NCBI GenBank assembly: GCA_020831805.1 | Contig: JAFIFX010000003.1 | Location: forward strand, 186,001-250,000 | DNA: 64,000 nucleotides | Direction of reading: 5' to 3' | DNA from: Planctomycetota bacterium | GTDB lineage: Bacteria; Planctomycetota; Phycisphaerae; Phycisphaerales; UBA1924 | Shown: in pieces, positions 19,335 to 27,939 of the stretch | Layout of the letters: the number at the start of each line of letters is the position of its first letter | Numbering within the stretch: position 1 is the stretch's first letter | Made by a program: the position numbers and the translations under genes | The notes under the pieces: model-generated | The model's input: the letters and a program-made list of their open reading frames with translations, nothing else | Told to the model about the DNA's origin: nothing | The model's database searches: none

Positions 19335-19949
19335 GTGTCTCCGCAGAGCCCTCAGCCCGTCCGCCTCGACTGGGTGAACGCCCCGGAGGCGATCCGCACA
19401 CGAGCAGTCCGACCGGGCATGCCCGGCGTGGTCTGCATCGCGGGGCCGGTCGGGTCCGGCAAGAGCACCCTCGCCCGGCGCCTGGCCGAGCACGGCGACT
19501 GCCTGCTGATCTCGACCGACGACTACCTACCCGACTATGACGCTATCCCGGAGCACCTCCGGGACGAGCCCGGCTCGGCCCACCTGCCCGAGCTGGCCGA
19601 CCACCTGAGCGAACTGCTGGCCGGGCGTGCCGTGAGCCTCCCGGTCTGGTCGTTCCACGAACACCGCCGCACGGGCCTGCGCCTGGCGGAGCCGACCGGG
19701 CTGATCCTGGTCGAGGGCATCCACGCGCTGCACCACAGCCTCGATCCGGTCCGGCGTGTGGGCGTGCTGGTCGAGGCCGGCCGCGAAACGCGGTGGGCTC
19801 GCTGGGAAGCGCTCGAGTCATCCGGCCAGCGTGGATGGGGCGTCGAGAAGGCCCGCACCTTTTTCGAAACGGTCGCCGACCCGACCTTCGAACGCCACCG
19901 CCCCGCCTACCTCGCCCGCGCGGATTTCATCGTCCGAAACGACGGATGA
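19335..19949 (+). CDS. P-loop kinase resembling uridine kinase
   Basis: 204-residue nucleotide kinase-like protein. Walker A is GPVGSGKST (37-45). ISTDDYLPDYDAIPE near residue 60 matches the uridine kinase/PRK pattern of an Asp pair after strand 2, and LILVEGIHAL near 125 resembles its Walker B region. The start is taken as GTG 19335: earlier codons overlap the divergent transporter gene. A TACCCT hexamer ends 5 nt before it. Its position opposite a nucleoside transporter supports a salvage role, but the true substrate is not shown. Confidence 0.78.
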   Translation: MSPQSPQPVRLDWVNAPEAIRTRAVRPGMPGVVCIAGPVGSGKSTLARRLAEHGDCLLISTDDYLPDYDAIPEHLRDEPGSAHLPELADHLSELLAGRAVSLPVWSFHEHRRTGLRLAEPTGLILVEGIHALHHSLDPVRRVGVLVEAGRETRWARWEALESSGQRGWGVEKARTFFETVADPTFERHRPAYLARADFIVRNDG

Positions 19950-19955
19950 CGAGCC

Positions 19956-21842
19956 TCACGGCATCGCGGCCTGCGTCTCCATGTACGCCTCGCTGAACGG
20001 CACACCAGGGTCACCGGGCCCGAGCGGGATGCCCAGCCACTGCCAGAGCACGATCATGATGGTCCACACGATCGTGAAGACCACCGTGTAGGGCAGCATC
20101 ATCGCGATCAGCGTGCCCAGGCCGGCCTTCGGCGCGTACTTTTGCACATACATCAGCACGATGATCAGGTACGCGTTCAGCGGCGTGATGATGTTCGTCA
20201 CCGAGTCGCCGATGCGGTAGGCCGTCTGGGTGATCTCTGGACGAATGCCGACCAGCATGAACATGGGCACGAAGATCGGCGCGAAGAGGGTGTACTTCGC
20301 GCTCATCGAGCCGACGAACAGGTTGAAAACCATCGTCACCAAAATGAACGCGACGATCAGCCCGGCCGCCGAGAACTGACGCTCGAAGAGCCACTCCCCG
20401 CCGGAAAACGCCAGCATCCGCCCAAGCCCGGACTCGTCGAACGCGGCGATGAACTGACCCGCGAAAAACGCCAGCACGATGATCGGGGCCATCGCCGCCA
20501 TCGAGTCGATCATCGTCTTCGTGGCGTCTTTCGTCGACTTGACCACCCCCACCGCGATGCCGTACGCCATCGCCGGAAGGATTGTGAGCACGAACATCAG
20601 CGGCACGATCACCGCCACCCAACGCGGGAACGGGCCGTCCATGCCGTGGAGCGGCGAGCCCTTCCAGAAGATCATCAGCACCGTGAGCCCAAGCCCCACC
20701 GCGAAGGTCGCGCCCGCCCAGAGCAGGCCCTTGCGCTCCTCGGGTTTGAGGATCGGGCCGCTGGACTCGATCCCGATCATCGCCGGGTCCGGCCCGCCCT
20801 CCTCCGCCGGCTTGCGGCTCAGCCGCTTCTCGACGAACATCGCGGTCGTCGCCCACCCCGCGAAGGTCAGCACGAAGGTCGACACCGCCATGAAATACCA
20901 CGCGCAGGTCGCCGCGACCGATCGGTCCGCGTCGAGCGTCTCGGCCGCCATCTGCGACAGGTTGCTCATCAGCGGCTCGAGGCTGGTGATCAGCAGGTTC
21001 GCGTTGAAACCTGCCGACACCCCCGCGAACACCGCCGCGATCCCCGCCAGCGGCGACCGCCCGCACGCCAGGTACGCCAACGCCGCCAGCGGTGGCAGCA
21101 CCACATACCCCGCGTCCGACCCCAGCGAACTCATGATCCCGAGGAAAATCATCGCCGGCGTGAGCAGGAAATCCGGCACGCGGGCCAGCGCCGTGCGCAG
21201 CAACGCCGAGATCAGTCCGACCTTCTCCATCGGCCCGATGCCGAGCATCCCCAGCAGCACCACGCCCAGCGGCGCAAACCCCAGGAAGTTTGCCTCCAGG
21301 CTCGAGAGCAACCAGTACCACCCGTTGCTGGAGATCAGCGAGTTCGAGAAGGTCACATCCCCGGTCGGCACCAGATCGAGGGTGATCTCGCCCGTCTCGG
21401 GGTCTTCACGCTCGACCGGGCGTTTGGCGAAAACAGCCCAGCCCCGCTTGGCCATGTCGATCGGGCGCCCCGCGTGGTCCGCGACCGGCTCGCCGGTGTC
21501 CACCAGAACCAGGTGGGCTTCCAGCCTCCCGTCCGGCGCGGTGTGGACCCGGTACTCGGCGGGCTCGAACACGGGCTCGCCTTCGTCATCCACCGTCACG
21601 CGCCCGATCGTCGCGACCTGCTGGTCCACCCCGCCCCGGGCCTTGTCCTCGGACCACCGCACCTCGAACCCGTCCGGCAGTGTCGGCGCCGCCCAGTGGC
21701 TGGCGCCCAGCACCACGAACAGCCCGATCAGAAACAGGATCGCCGGGTCCGGCAGCTTGTTGCCCAGCCACTCGATCCCGTTGAGGATCGCACCCAGGCG
21801 CCCGGCCCCTTCCTTGACATCTGCTTTCTTCTGTTTCGGCAT
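19956..21842 (-). CDS. AbgT-family transporter
   Basis: 628-residue multispanning inner-membrane protein. LPDPAILFLIGLFVV (residues 30-45), the conserved SSLGSDAGYVVLPPLAALAY region near 235, AGFNANLLI near 270 and the late GDSVTNIITPLNAYL near 565 are typical of AbgT (p-aminobenzoyl-glutamate / drug efflux) proteins. The family norm is ~500 residues; here an extra hydrophilic insert of roughly 110 residues (about 55-165, rich in acidic and beta-type sequence) follows the first helix and would face the periplasm. Substrate unknown. It is convergent with the uridine-kinase-like gene, 6 bp apart. Confidence 0.88.
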   Translation of the reverse strand: MPKQKKADVKEGAGRLGAILNGIEWLGNKLPDPAILFLIGLFVVLGASHWAAPTLPDGFEVRWSEDKARGGVDQQVATIGRVTVDDEGEPVFEPAEYRVHTAPDGRLEAHLVLVDTGEPVADHAGRPIDMAKRGWAVFAKRPVEREDPETGEITLDLVPTGDVTFSNSLISSNGWYWLLSSLEANFLGFAPLGVVLLGMLGIGPMEKVGLISALLRTALARVPDFLLTPAMIFLGIMSSLGSDAGYVVLPPLAALAYLACGRSPLAGIAAVFAGVSAGFNANLLITSLEPLMSNLSQMAAETLDADRSVAATCAWYFMAVSTFVLTFAGWATTAMFVEKRLSRKPAEEGGPDPAMIGIESSGPILKPEERKGLLWAGATFAVGLGLTVLMIFWKGSPLHGMDGPFPRWVAVIVPLMFVLTILPAMAYGIAVGVVKSTKDATKTMIDSMAAMAPIIVLAFFAGQFIAAFDESGLGRMLAFSGGEWLFERQFSAAGLIVAFILVTMVFNLFVGSMSAKYTLFAPIFVPMFMLVGIRPEITQTAYRIGDSVTNIITPLNAYLIIVLMYVQKYAPKAGLGTLIAMMLPYTVVFTIVWTIMIVLWQWLGIPLGPGDPGVPFSEAYMETQAAMP

Positions 21843-21887
21843 GGGCCAAGTGTCGCCGAACCTGGCCGGAATGGCAACCCGGGCTGC

Positions 21888-23177
21888 TCAGCCGCGCCGG
21901 AAGCCCGGGCCGCGGGCCAGCCCTGACCGCAGGAAATACTCCATCAGGTCGTGCCCCGGATCGATGTGGAGGTCCGACGCGTCCGCCTGGGCTTCGGTCA
22001 GCGTCCGCTCGACCACCGACCGGACCCATGCCCCGGCCATCGCGAAGGGCACCGGCGTCGGGTCATGCTTGCGGGTCGAGCACAGCGTGTAGTGGTCCGG
22101 CATGACCAGCACCCGCCAGCCCTCCGCCCCCGGGTCTGTTTCCGGGTCGCCGTACCGATCCAGGGCCTCCATCACCGGGCCGATGATCGCCCGGTCGATC
22201 GTCTCCAGGCTAGCGACCTTGGTCTGCCAGTCGGCCTGGTGGCTCGCCTCGTCCGGGGCCTCGATGTGGCAGCAGACGATGTCGAACCGGTCCAGGGCCG
22301 CGATGGTCGCCCGGCCCTGGGCTTCGTAATCCGTGTCGTGATAGCTCGTCAGGCCGGGGCAGTCGATCAGGTCCCAGCCGATCAGCCGGGCGATTCCCGC
22401 CAGCAGGTCCACCGAGGTGATCATGCCCCCCTTGAGCCCGAACCGCTCCACGAAACTCGGCAGCCGCGGACGGGTACCCTGGCCCCAGATCCACGCGGCG
22501 TTGGCCGGCCGCAGACCCTGCTCACGCCGGGCCTGGTTGATCTCGTGATCGGTCAGGTACGCCTGCGCGATCTCCATCAGCCGTGCGACCGTCCCGGCCG
22601 GGGCGTCGCCCTCCGGCAGGTGGTCCGCCCACGGCCGCCCGGGAATCTCGTGCGGCGGGGTCGTCCGGATGCCCGCATACGAACGGTCCGAGCGGTCCAC
22701 CAGGATGCTCCGGTAGCCGACACCCGGCGTCAGCTCAAAATCAGCGGCCAGTTCCGGATCCGCTTGACGCCAACGGTCCGCCAGCCCCGCCACGAGCGTC
22801 CTCGCCTCGTCGTCGGAGATCCCGCCGGCCGAATGGTCGAGCATCAGCCCGTCCTGGTCGGTACCCGGTTCCCCGACCGTCACGAGGTTCAGCCGGAAGA
22901 TCCACTGCGCCGGCGTGGTCTCGATACCCAACGCCGCGGCCTCAAGCGGGGCCCGCCCGGTGTGGTACTTCGCCGGGTCGTAGCCGAGCAGGTCCATGGT
23001 GCAGACATCGGACCCGGCCCCGAAGCCCGGCGGGGTGGTGGCCGCGGTGCCGACCCGGCCGCGCCGGGCCAGCCGGTCGAGGTTGGGCGTTTCGGCCGCC
23101 TCCAGCGGGGTCAGCCCGTTGAGTTCGGGGATGGGCCGGTCGGCGGCACCGTCGGGGATGATCACGACATACTTCAC
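21888..23177 (-). CDS. apgM: Cofactor-independent phosphoglycerate mutase, archaeal type
   Basis: 429-residue alkaline-phosphatase-superfamily enzyme interconverting 3- and 2-phosphoglycerate, or a closely related phosphotransferase. It begins VKYVVIIPDGAADRPIPEL, contains GFGAGSDVCTMDLLGYDP with the nucleophilic Ser near residue 57, HIEAPDEASHQ near 300 and MPDHYTLCSTRKHDPTPVP near 365 (metal ligands). I chose GTG 23177 because family members start at this strand; TATCCT ends 6 nt before it, a possible leaderless promoter. Upstream codons to 23240 are not supported. Homoserine-kinase-like activity is reported for some relatives. Confidence 0.87.
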   Translation of the reverse strand: MKYVVIIPDGAADRPIPELNGLTPLEAAETPNLDRLARRGRVGTAATTPPGFGAGSDVCTMDLLGYDPAKYHTGRAPLEAAALGIETTPAQWIFRLNLVTVGEPGTDQDGLMLDHSAGGISDDEARTLVAGLADRWRQADPELAADFELTPGVGYRSILVDRSDRSYAGIRTTPPHEIPGRPWADHLPEGDAPAGTVARLMEIAQAYLTDHEINQARREQGLRPANAAWIWGQGTRPRLPSFVERFGLKGGMITSVDLLAGIARLIGWDLIDCPGLTSYHDTDYEAQGRATIAALDRFDIVCCHIEAPDEASHQADWQTKVASLETIDRAIIGPVMEALDRYGDPETDPGAEGWRVLVMPDHYTLCSTRKHDPTPVPFAMAGAWVRSVVERTLTEAQADASDLHIDPGHDLMEYFLRSGLARGPGFRRG

Positions 23178-23202
23178 GGCCCGAGGATATGCGTTGCCGG
23201 GA

Positions 23203-23889
23203 TCAGACCCCAAGCACCGACCACACGGTGCCGCTGACAAAGTCGATCACGCCCATCGCCGCCGGGAAGATGAAACGAAAGGCGAAGAAGAAGAACAGCA
23301 GCATGCCGCCGAGGCTGATCCACATGCCGTGCTCGGTCTGCACGAACTCGCGGTACGGGCGGACATAGTGGGCCGTGATCCGCCCGCCGTCCAGCGGCAT
23401 GACGGGTAGCAGGTTGAACAGAAAGAGCAGCAGGTTGATGAACGCGCCGATAAAGAAGAACACCGTGAGATTGCCGCCGAGCGGCTCGCCGATGGTCATC
23501 CCCGAGATGAAACTGCCGTCCGCGAGGGGACGCCAGACGATCAGGCAGATCAACGCGATCGAGGCGAGCACCAGGTTCATCGCCGGGCCGGCCGCGGAAA
23601 CGATCGCGTCGGCGTGACGCCCCCGCATGCGGCTGGGGTCCACGGGCATGGCCCCCCACGCGATGCCGAACACGGCCAGCGCGATCAGGGAGAAGTGACC
23701 CATGTGGATCAGCGGGTTCCAGGTCATGTGCCCGGTGTCACGCGGGGTCGTGTCGCCGTGGTACAGGGCCGCCCAGCCGTGGGCCAGTTCATGTAGAACG
23801 ATCGAAGCGACCACCCAGACCAGCCACGAGACGACCCAAACGGGCCCACGGGACGGATCGTTCCAGACAATGGCGACCCACCATCCCAT
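23203..23889 (-). CDS. Site-2-type zinc metalloprotease (M50)
   Basis: 228-residue polytopic membrane protease. The zinc motif HELAHGW is at about residues 33-39 in the first helix, and the third ligand motif NLLPVMPLDGG near residue 165 in a later helix. It is a minimal form without PDZ or CBS domains, like many bacterial Rip/YwhC-type proteins. About five hydrophobic segments are visible. Such proteases cleave membrane anti-sigma factors or signal-peptide remnants; no partner is identifiable next to it. GGAG lies 9 nt before the ATG. Confidence 0.9.
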   Translation of the reverse strand: MGWWVAIVWNDPSRGPVWVVSWLVWVVASIVLHELAHGWAALYHGDTTPRDTGHMTWNPLIHMGHFSLIALAVFGIAWGAMPVDPSRMRGRHADAIVSAAGPAMNLVLASIALICLIVWRPLADGSFISGMTIGEPLGGNLTVFFFIGAFINLLLFLFNLLPVMPLDGGRITAHYVRPYREFVQTEHGMWISLGGMLLFFFFAFRFIFPAAMGVIDFVSGTVWSVLGV

Positions 23890-23925
23890 GCGGGTTCTCC
23901 GGTGTCAGGGCGTGGAACCGGCGGA

Positions 23926-24300
23926 TCAGGCGTTGGCCGGGACGGCCTTGGCCGCCTTGACCGCCTGATCGCAGATCTGGTCGAAGAGCTTGGGGTCCTC
24001 GATCGCGATCTGGCTGAGCATCTTGCGATTGAGGTTGACGCCGGCGAGCTTGAGCCCGTTCATGAACAGGCTGTAGCGGGTGCCGCGCATCCGGCAGGCG
24101 GCCGTGATACGGGTGATCCACAGGCGGCGCATGTCCCGCTTGCGGGCGCGCCGGTCGCGGTAGGCGAACAGGTGGCCGCGCCGGACGGCGTCCTTGGCCT
24201 TGTACTTGTGGCGGGAGCGGGCGCCGTAGTAACCGCGGGCCTGACGGAGCAGCTTGCGGCGGGCCTGGGTGCGGGCGGCACCTTTGCGAACGCGTGGCAT
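23926..24300 (-). CDS. rplT: 50S ribosomal protein L20
   Basis: 124-residue basic protein, an early-assembly protein binding 23S rRNA. It has MPRVRKG, the conserved ARGYYGARSR near residue 22, RDMRRLWITRINA-like sequence near 55 and NRKMLSQIAIEDP near 95. It follows rpmI by 130 bp on the same strand. In many bacteria L20 also represses its own operon by binding an mRNA mimic; no such site is evident. Confidence 0.97.
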   Translation of the reverse strand: MPRVRKGAARTQARRKLLRQARGYYGARSRHKYKAKDAVRRGHLFAYRDRRARKRDMRRLWITRITAACRMRGTRYSLFMNGLKLAGVNLNRKMLSQIAIEDPKLFDQICDQAVKAAKAVPANA

Positions 24301-24430
24301 GGATCAGATCTCCAAGTTTGCCTGACGGAGCCGGTCTGTCCCGGTCTTGGTTCCCGGCAGGCGGGGCTGGACTCCCGCGGCCCACGCTGGGCCGCTGGCG
24401 TGCGGGCGGGGCCCGCGTTGGGTCATTGGT

Positions 24431-24709
24431 TCAGGACTCGGCCTTGGCGGCGCGACGCTGCTCGGGCGAGGGGCTGCGACGCAACGCGGCGCGGGGCTGG
24501 TTGCGTCCACGCAGGCGACGGAACAGCAGCTTCTCGAAGCGCTTGGCTTCGGAAGACACCAGCATCCGGTCCTTGCGGAGCTGACGCAGACGCTTGCCGG
24601 ACTTGTGGCTCGAAAGGTGCTTGTGGTAGGCGGAGCGATGACGCACCTTGCCGGTCTTGGAGACGCGGATGCGCTTCAGCACGCCCTTGTGAGGCTTGTT
24701 CTTGGACAT
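24431..24709 (-). CDS. rpmI: 50S ribosomal protein L35 with C-terminal extension
   Basis: L35 core from MSKNKPHKGVLKRIRVSKTG through HKSGKRLRQLRKD to about residue 60, followed by a ~30-residue basic, Arg/Ala-rich tail ending RRAAKAES. The usual length is 64-66 residues, so this 92-residue form is extended. I use ATG 24709, since L35 proteins begin there; codons back to 24802 show no similarity. The typical infC gene is not upstream; a pseudopilin-like gene is. The gap 24710-24830 holds a GC-rich inverted repeat (CCCGC...GCGGG) of unclear role. Confidence 0.9.
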   Translation of the reverse strand: MSKNKPHKGVLKRIRVSKTGKVRHRSAYHKHLSSHKSGKRLRQLRKDRMLVSSEAKRFEKLLFRRLRGRNQPRAALRRSPSPEQRRAAKAES

Positions 24710-24830
24710 GGCCGGGAACTCCGGGTCAAAGCAGGTGTCGCCCGCAACGCAGCGGGCGGGAAGGATAGGCCCGCCGTCAGACCCTGACAAGCCTGAAACC
24801 ATCTCGGCTATCTGGGGCGGATGCCCCCGC

Positions 24831-26039
24831 TCACGGTCCGACGAAGGCGTCGGTCTCGGAGGCGGGCATCTCGGTGCCCGTGATCAGGCCCAGACGGGAC
24901 CGCACCTCGTGGAGCATTTCCTCAATGTGGCGGGGCAGCCAGATGTTGTCGCCCTCGATCACGGGGGAAGTGGCCCAGCTCGCTGATCCGTCCAGACGGA
25001 GAACATGCTGGCCTCGAGAGGCGTGGTTCGGGCTGTTCTCTTCCGGATAGATCACCTCGCCACGGGAGGCGCGGAGCGTGACCGGCGAACGGTCAGCCAT
25101 GACCACGACCCGCGTGGTCGTTGGGACGGCGATGGTCATCCGCAGCCCGCCGTCGGGCATGACGCGGTATGAGTAGGAGAGTTCCTTCATTGAGGACCAG
25201 TCCATCATCCCGGCCTCGGGATTGCCGCGGAGGGCGTATGGGTTGGTCGGGCAGGCGAGGTCGTCGAGCCGGGTGTAGCCTTCGCGGGGCAGGGTGAACA
25301 GGTTGGCGGAGTTCGACCGACCGGGCTGGCCCACATCCATCCACGACCCGCCGAAACCGGCGGCCGCCATGGGCAGCATATCGGCGTTGGAGCCGGCATA
25401 CAGGCCAAACGCCCGGGCCGCGACCTGCATGTTCGACAGGCACGCGGCCTGCTCACGATATCGGGAAACACCCTGCATGGCAGGCAGGGCGACCGACGCG
25501 ACGATCAAGAGCATCGCCGCAATCGAAATCAGATCGGACATGCGGAATCGTGAACCGCCCGCCTCGGGGTAATCATCCATCCGCATCCGGCCTTCCCGGC
25601 CGGACTCGGCCGAGGCGATGGCCGCCAGGGTCTGTTCGATCAGGGCTTCCCGGGAACGGGCCTCCGCGGCCGGGCCCCGGATCGCGAGCGTGGCCAGGGA
25701 TTCCTGCCGGTCCAACCGGGCAAGTTCCGCGTCCTGCAGTCCCGTTTCGCCCATCCACTGGTCCAAGGCCGCGGCATCCGCGTCGCAGAGGATGCTCTGG
25801 TCGCCGGCTTCGGCGGCTCGCACCGCCTCGCGCCGGGCGCGGATGTCGGTCACACTGACGCGGGCGGCCCGGTCGGACTCGCCGGCGACGGCCGTTCCCA
25901 GCAAGCCGAGTAGGTCCGCGAGGCGCCGGGATCGTTCTTCGGCGCGGTCATCGGACCGGCCATCCATCAGGCGGTCCAGCGCGGCGGCATCGGCTTCACT
26001 CAGGCGAGGCGTCGGGTTGTGGTTGTCCAGTTCACTCAT
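24831..26039 (-). CDS. Sigma-factor partner with a pseudopilin-like C-terminal domain
   Basis: 402 residues. The N-terminal cytoplasmic part has two similar acidic repeats, LSEADAAALDRLMDG (13-27) and LCDADAAALDQWMGE (84-98), each followed by a helix. One transmembrane helix (169-188) is preceded by FRMSDL, which parallels the pilin FTLIEL with Asp for Glu5, and the downstream part continues like a DUF1559/pseudopilin domain with CLSN, CPTNPYAL and the H-x9-DG motif NHASRGQHVLRLDG. It starts 28 bp after an ECF sigma gene, so I infer an anti-sigma or sensor role. I do not know this architecture. Confidence 0.62.
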   Translation of the reverse strand: MSELDNHNPTPRLSEADAAALDRLMDGRSDDRAEERSRRLADLLGLLGTAVAGESDRAARVSVTDIRARREAVRAAEAGDQSILCDADAAALDQWMGETGLQDAELARLDRQESLATLAIRGPAAEARSREALIEQTLAAIASAESGREGRMRMDDYPEAGGSRFRMSDLISIAAMLLIVASVALPAMQGVSRYREQAACLSNMQVAARAFGLYAGSNADMLPMAAAGFGGSWMDVGQPGRSNSANLFTLPREGYTRLDDLACPTNPYALRGNPEAGMMDWSSMKELSYSYRVMPDGGLRMTIAVPTTTRVVVMADRSPVTLRASRGEVIYPEENSPNHASRGQHVLRLDGSASWATSPVIEGDNIWLPRHIEEMLHEVRSRLGLITGTEMPASETDAFVGP

Positions 26040-26066
26040 GGTCCGTTGCTCCGTGCGGCATCGGGC

Positions 26067-26678
26067 TCAGTCGGCCCGTTCCGGTTTCTCCCGGGTGACG
26101 GCCTGCCACGAACGGGCGAACGCTGCGACCGCAGCGTGCATCCGTGACTTGACCGTACCAAGGGGAATACCCAAGTCGTCCGCGATCTGCTGGTAGCTCA
26201 GCCGTTGGAAATACGCCAAGAGGAGCACCTCCCGCAGGGCGGGCTGGAGCCGGGACAGGGCGGATTGGACCATCCGATCCTGTTCCGTGGCATCCATGGC
26301 GGCATCCGGGCTGGGCACATCAACCTCCAAGAGATCGACAAACGAGGCGGAGCCGTCGGAGCCACCGATCGGGGCTGAGAGTTCGACGGTCCGCTGTCTC
26401 CCACGCTTACGGAGATAGTCCCTCCCCTTGTTCGCGGCAATTGTGAACAACCACGGGCGAAATCGGCGGCTGGTGTCGAATGTGTGTGCCGACTGGTGAA
26501 TCTGGAGAAAGGTTTCCTGGAAGAGATCCTCCGCGGCCGTACGGTCGCCGACCAGTCGGGTCAGGAACCGCAGGAGATCGTCGTGATACCGTTCAATGAG
26601 CGTCCGATAGGCGGCGGCGTCGCCATCCAAAAACCGCTCGAAAACGGCTTCGTCGGAGGGTTGGACCGGGTCGCTCAA
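26067..26678 (-). CDS. ECF-type RNA polymerase sigma factor
   Basis: About 203 residues with region 2 (RTLIERYHDDLLRFLTRLVGD, then AEDLFQETFLQIHQ) and region 4 (LSYQQIADDLGIPLGTVKSRMHAA), linked by a ~40-residue segment; it directs RNA polymerase to a specific promoter set. I propose the TTG at 26678: GAGGAA lies 6 nt before it and TACGAT, a possible -10, lies ~25 nt further up. An ATG at 26813 would overlap the divergent sigma gene's start. The partner protein with a pseudopilin-like domain follows after 27 bp. Confidence 0.88.
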   Translation of the reverse strand: MSDPVQPSDEAVFERFLDGDAAAYRTLIERYHDDLLRFLTRLVGDRTAAEDLFQETFLQIHQSAHTFDTSRRFRPWLFTIAANKGRDYLRKRGRQRTVELSAPIGGSDGSASFVDLLEVDVPSPDAAMDATEQDRMVQSALSRLQPALREVLLLAYFQRLSYQQIADDLGIPLGTVKSRMHAAVAAFARSWQAVTREKPERAD

Positions 26679-26812
26679 ACGGGGTTCCTCGCGAGGTTGG
26701 GGATCGTACGGGATCAGGGGCGGGCCGGTTCGGTCGGTGGAAGCAATGGACCGGGGTGTCTCGTTCACCCAGTGTACGGTCTGAATCGGTCGTCCGGCCG
26801 ATGTTGGGTGCA

Positions 26813-27463
26813 ATGGGGACCCCTGATGACGCGTTTGGCACTGAGATGGAGGCGGCGTTGACCACCGGCGGCGATCCGAGTGAGCCCGACGCCGGGGACG
26901 AACTGGCCGCGCTGGTGGCGCGGGCCGGGCGCGGCGAGGAGGCCGCGTGGGAACGCCTCGTCCATCTGTACGCCAGGCGTGTGTACGCCCTGGCCCAGTC
27001 CCGTTTGCGTCGGCCTGACCTGGCCGAGGAGATCACCCAGTCCGTGTTCGTCACCGTCGCGACCAAACTGAAGGACCAGCAGTACGCCGAGGTCGGACGC
27101 TTCGAGTCGTGGCTGTTCCGCGTCGCCATGAACCGGGTACGCGACACGGCAAGGGCCATGAAGCGGCACGCCGACCCGCTGGAGCCGGGCGTCATCGCCT
27201 CGATCGCCGACACGAGCACGCCGGCGACCACCGGGGACGACCTGTCGGATGAGATCGGCTCGCTCCGCCTGGCGCTGGCGACACTCGGCGACGCGGACCG
27301 GGAGGTCATCGAGCTTCGGCATCACGCCCGCATGGGATTTAAGGATATCGCTGAGCTGCTCGGCGAACCGGTCGGAACCGTGCTGGCCAGACACCACCGT
27401 GCGTTGCGCAAGCTGCGCGGCGTGTTGGAATCGGATACCACTCAGGACGGAGATGCGTCATGA
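26813..27463 (+). CDS. ECF-type RNA polymerase sigma factor
   Basis: 216 residues from ATG 26813 (ATG 26846 and GTG 26756 are alternatives). Region 2 appears as RLVHLYARRVYALAQSRL with DLAEEITQSVFVTV, and region 4 as FKDIAELLGEPVGTVLARHHRAL. It is divergent to another ECF sigma gene, with which it shares the ~130-bp control region. Its stop overlaps the next gene by 4 bp, so it heads an operon with a small membrane protein and an exported coiled-coil protein. Target promoters are unknown. Confidence 0.88.
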   Translation: MGTPDDAFGTEMEAALTTGGDPSEPDAGDELAALVARAGRGEEAAWERLVHLYARRVYALAQSRLRRPDLAEEITQSVFVTVATKLKDQQYAEVGRFESWLFRVAMNRVRDTARAMKRHADPLEPGVIASIADTSTPATTGDDLSDEIGSLRLALATLGDADREVIELRHHARMGFKDIAELLGEPVGTVLARHHRALRKLRGVLESDTTQDGDAS

Positions 27464-27939
27464 ACCACCGCGACCCGAACCACCCGGCGAGTGATGAGGC
27501 CGCCCTGCGGGCCATCGCCGAGCGGCTGGACGCCCTGGGCGAGGCCGAGGCGTCCGGCGCGTCGCCGCGCCTCGAAACGAGCATCCTCGATGCGGTGTCC
27601 GAGACCTACCAGCCCGGCCCGATTCCCATGGACAGGGCCGCCACGCCGTGGTGGCGGTCCGCACCGCTCCGCGCGGCGGCGGTGACCGCGCTGCTCGGCT
27701 CGGTCGCGGCGTTGATCTATACCAGTCCCGGCCCCCCACCACCTTCGGCCGAGGTGGTCAGCGTGGCGCTGGCCGAGGACAGGATCGAGGGCCTGCTGGC
27801 GATGCTCGGGGACCGGGACGATTTCGCCGAGCAGCTGGCCTCGCTGGAACTCTGGGCCGACGCGCTCGGCTCGGAAAACGCATCGGCGTGGATCGGAAGC
27901 GACCTGGGTGATCCGGAAATCGGCGGAGGGATCTTCTGA
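27460..27939 (+). CDS. Small single-span membrane protein, likely anti-sigma factor
   Basis: 159 residues: an acidic cytoplasmic N-terminus (residues 1-60), one transmembrane helix (about 66-87, WRSAPLRAAAVTALLGSVAALIY), then a short periplasmic part rich in Asp/Glu and Ala. No zinc-binding HxxxCxxC motif is present, so it is not a standard ZAS anti-sigma. Genetic coupling (4-bp overlap with the sigma gene, 1-bp overlap with the next gene) and topology suggest an anti-sigma or membrane tether. The role is inferred only. Confidence 0.6.
   Translation: MNHRDPNHPASDEAALRAIAERLDALGEAEASGASPRLETSILDAVSETYQPGPIPMDRAATPWWRSAPLRAAAVTALLGSVAALIYTSPGPPPPSAEVVSVALAEDRIEGLLAMLGDRDDFAEQLASLELWADALGSENASAWIGSDLGDPEIGGGIF

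Noticed and set aside
24710-24830. Possible L20-binding leader upstream of rpmI
   Set aside because: A GC-rich inverted repeat exists but nothing matches a known L20 or infC leader, so no riboregulator is claimed.
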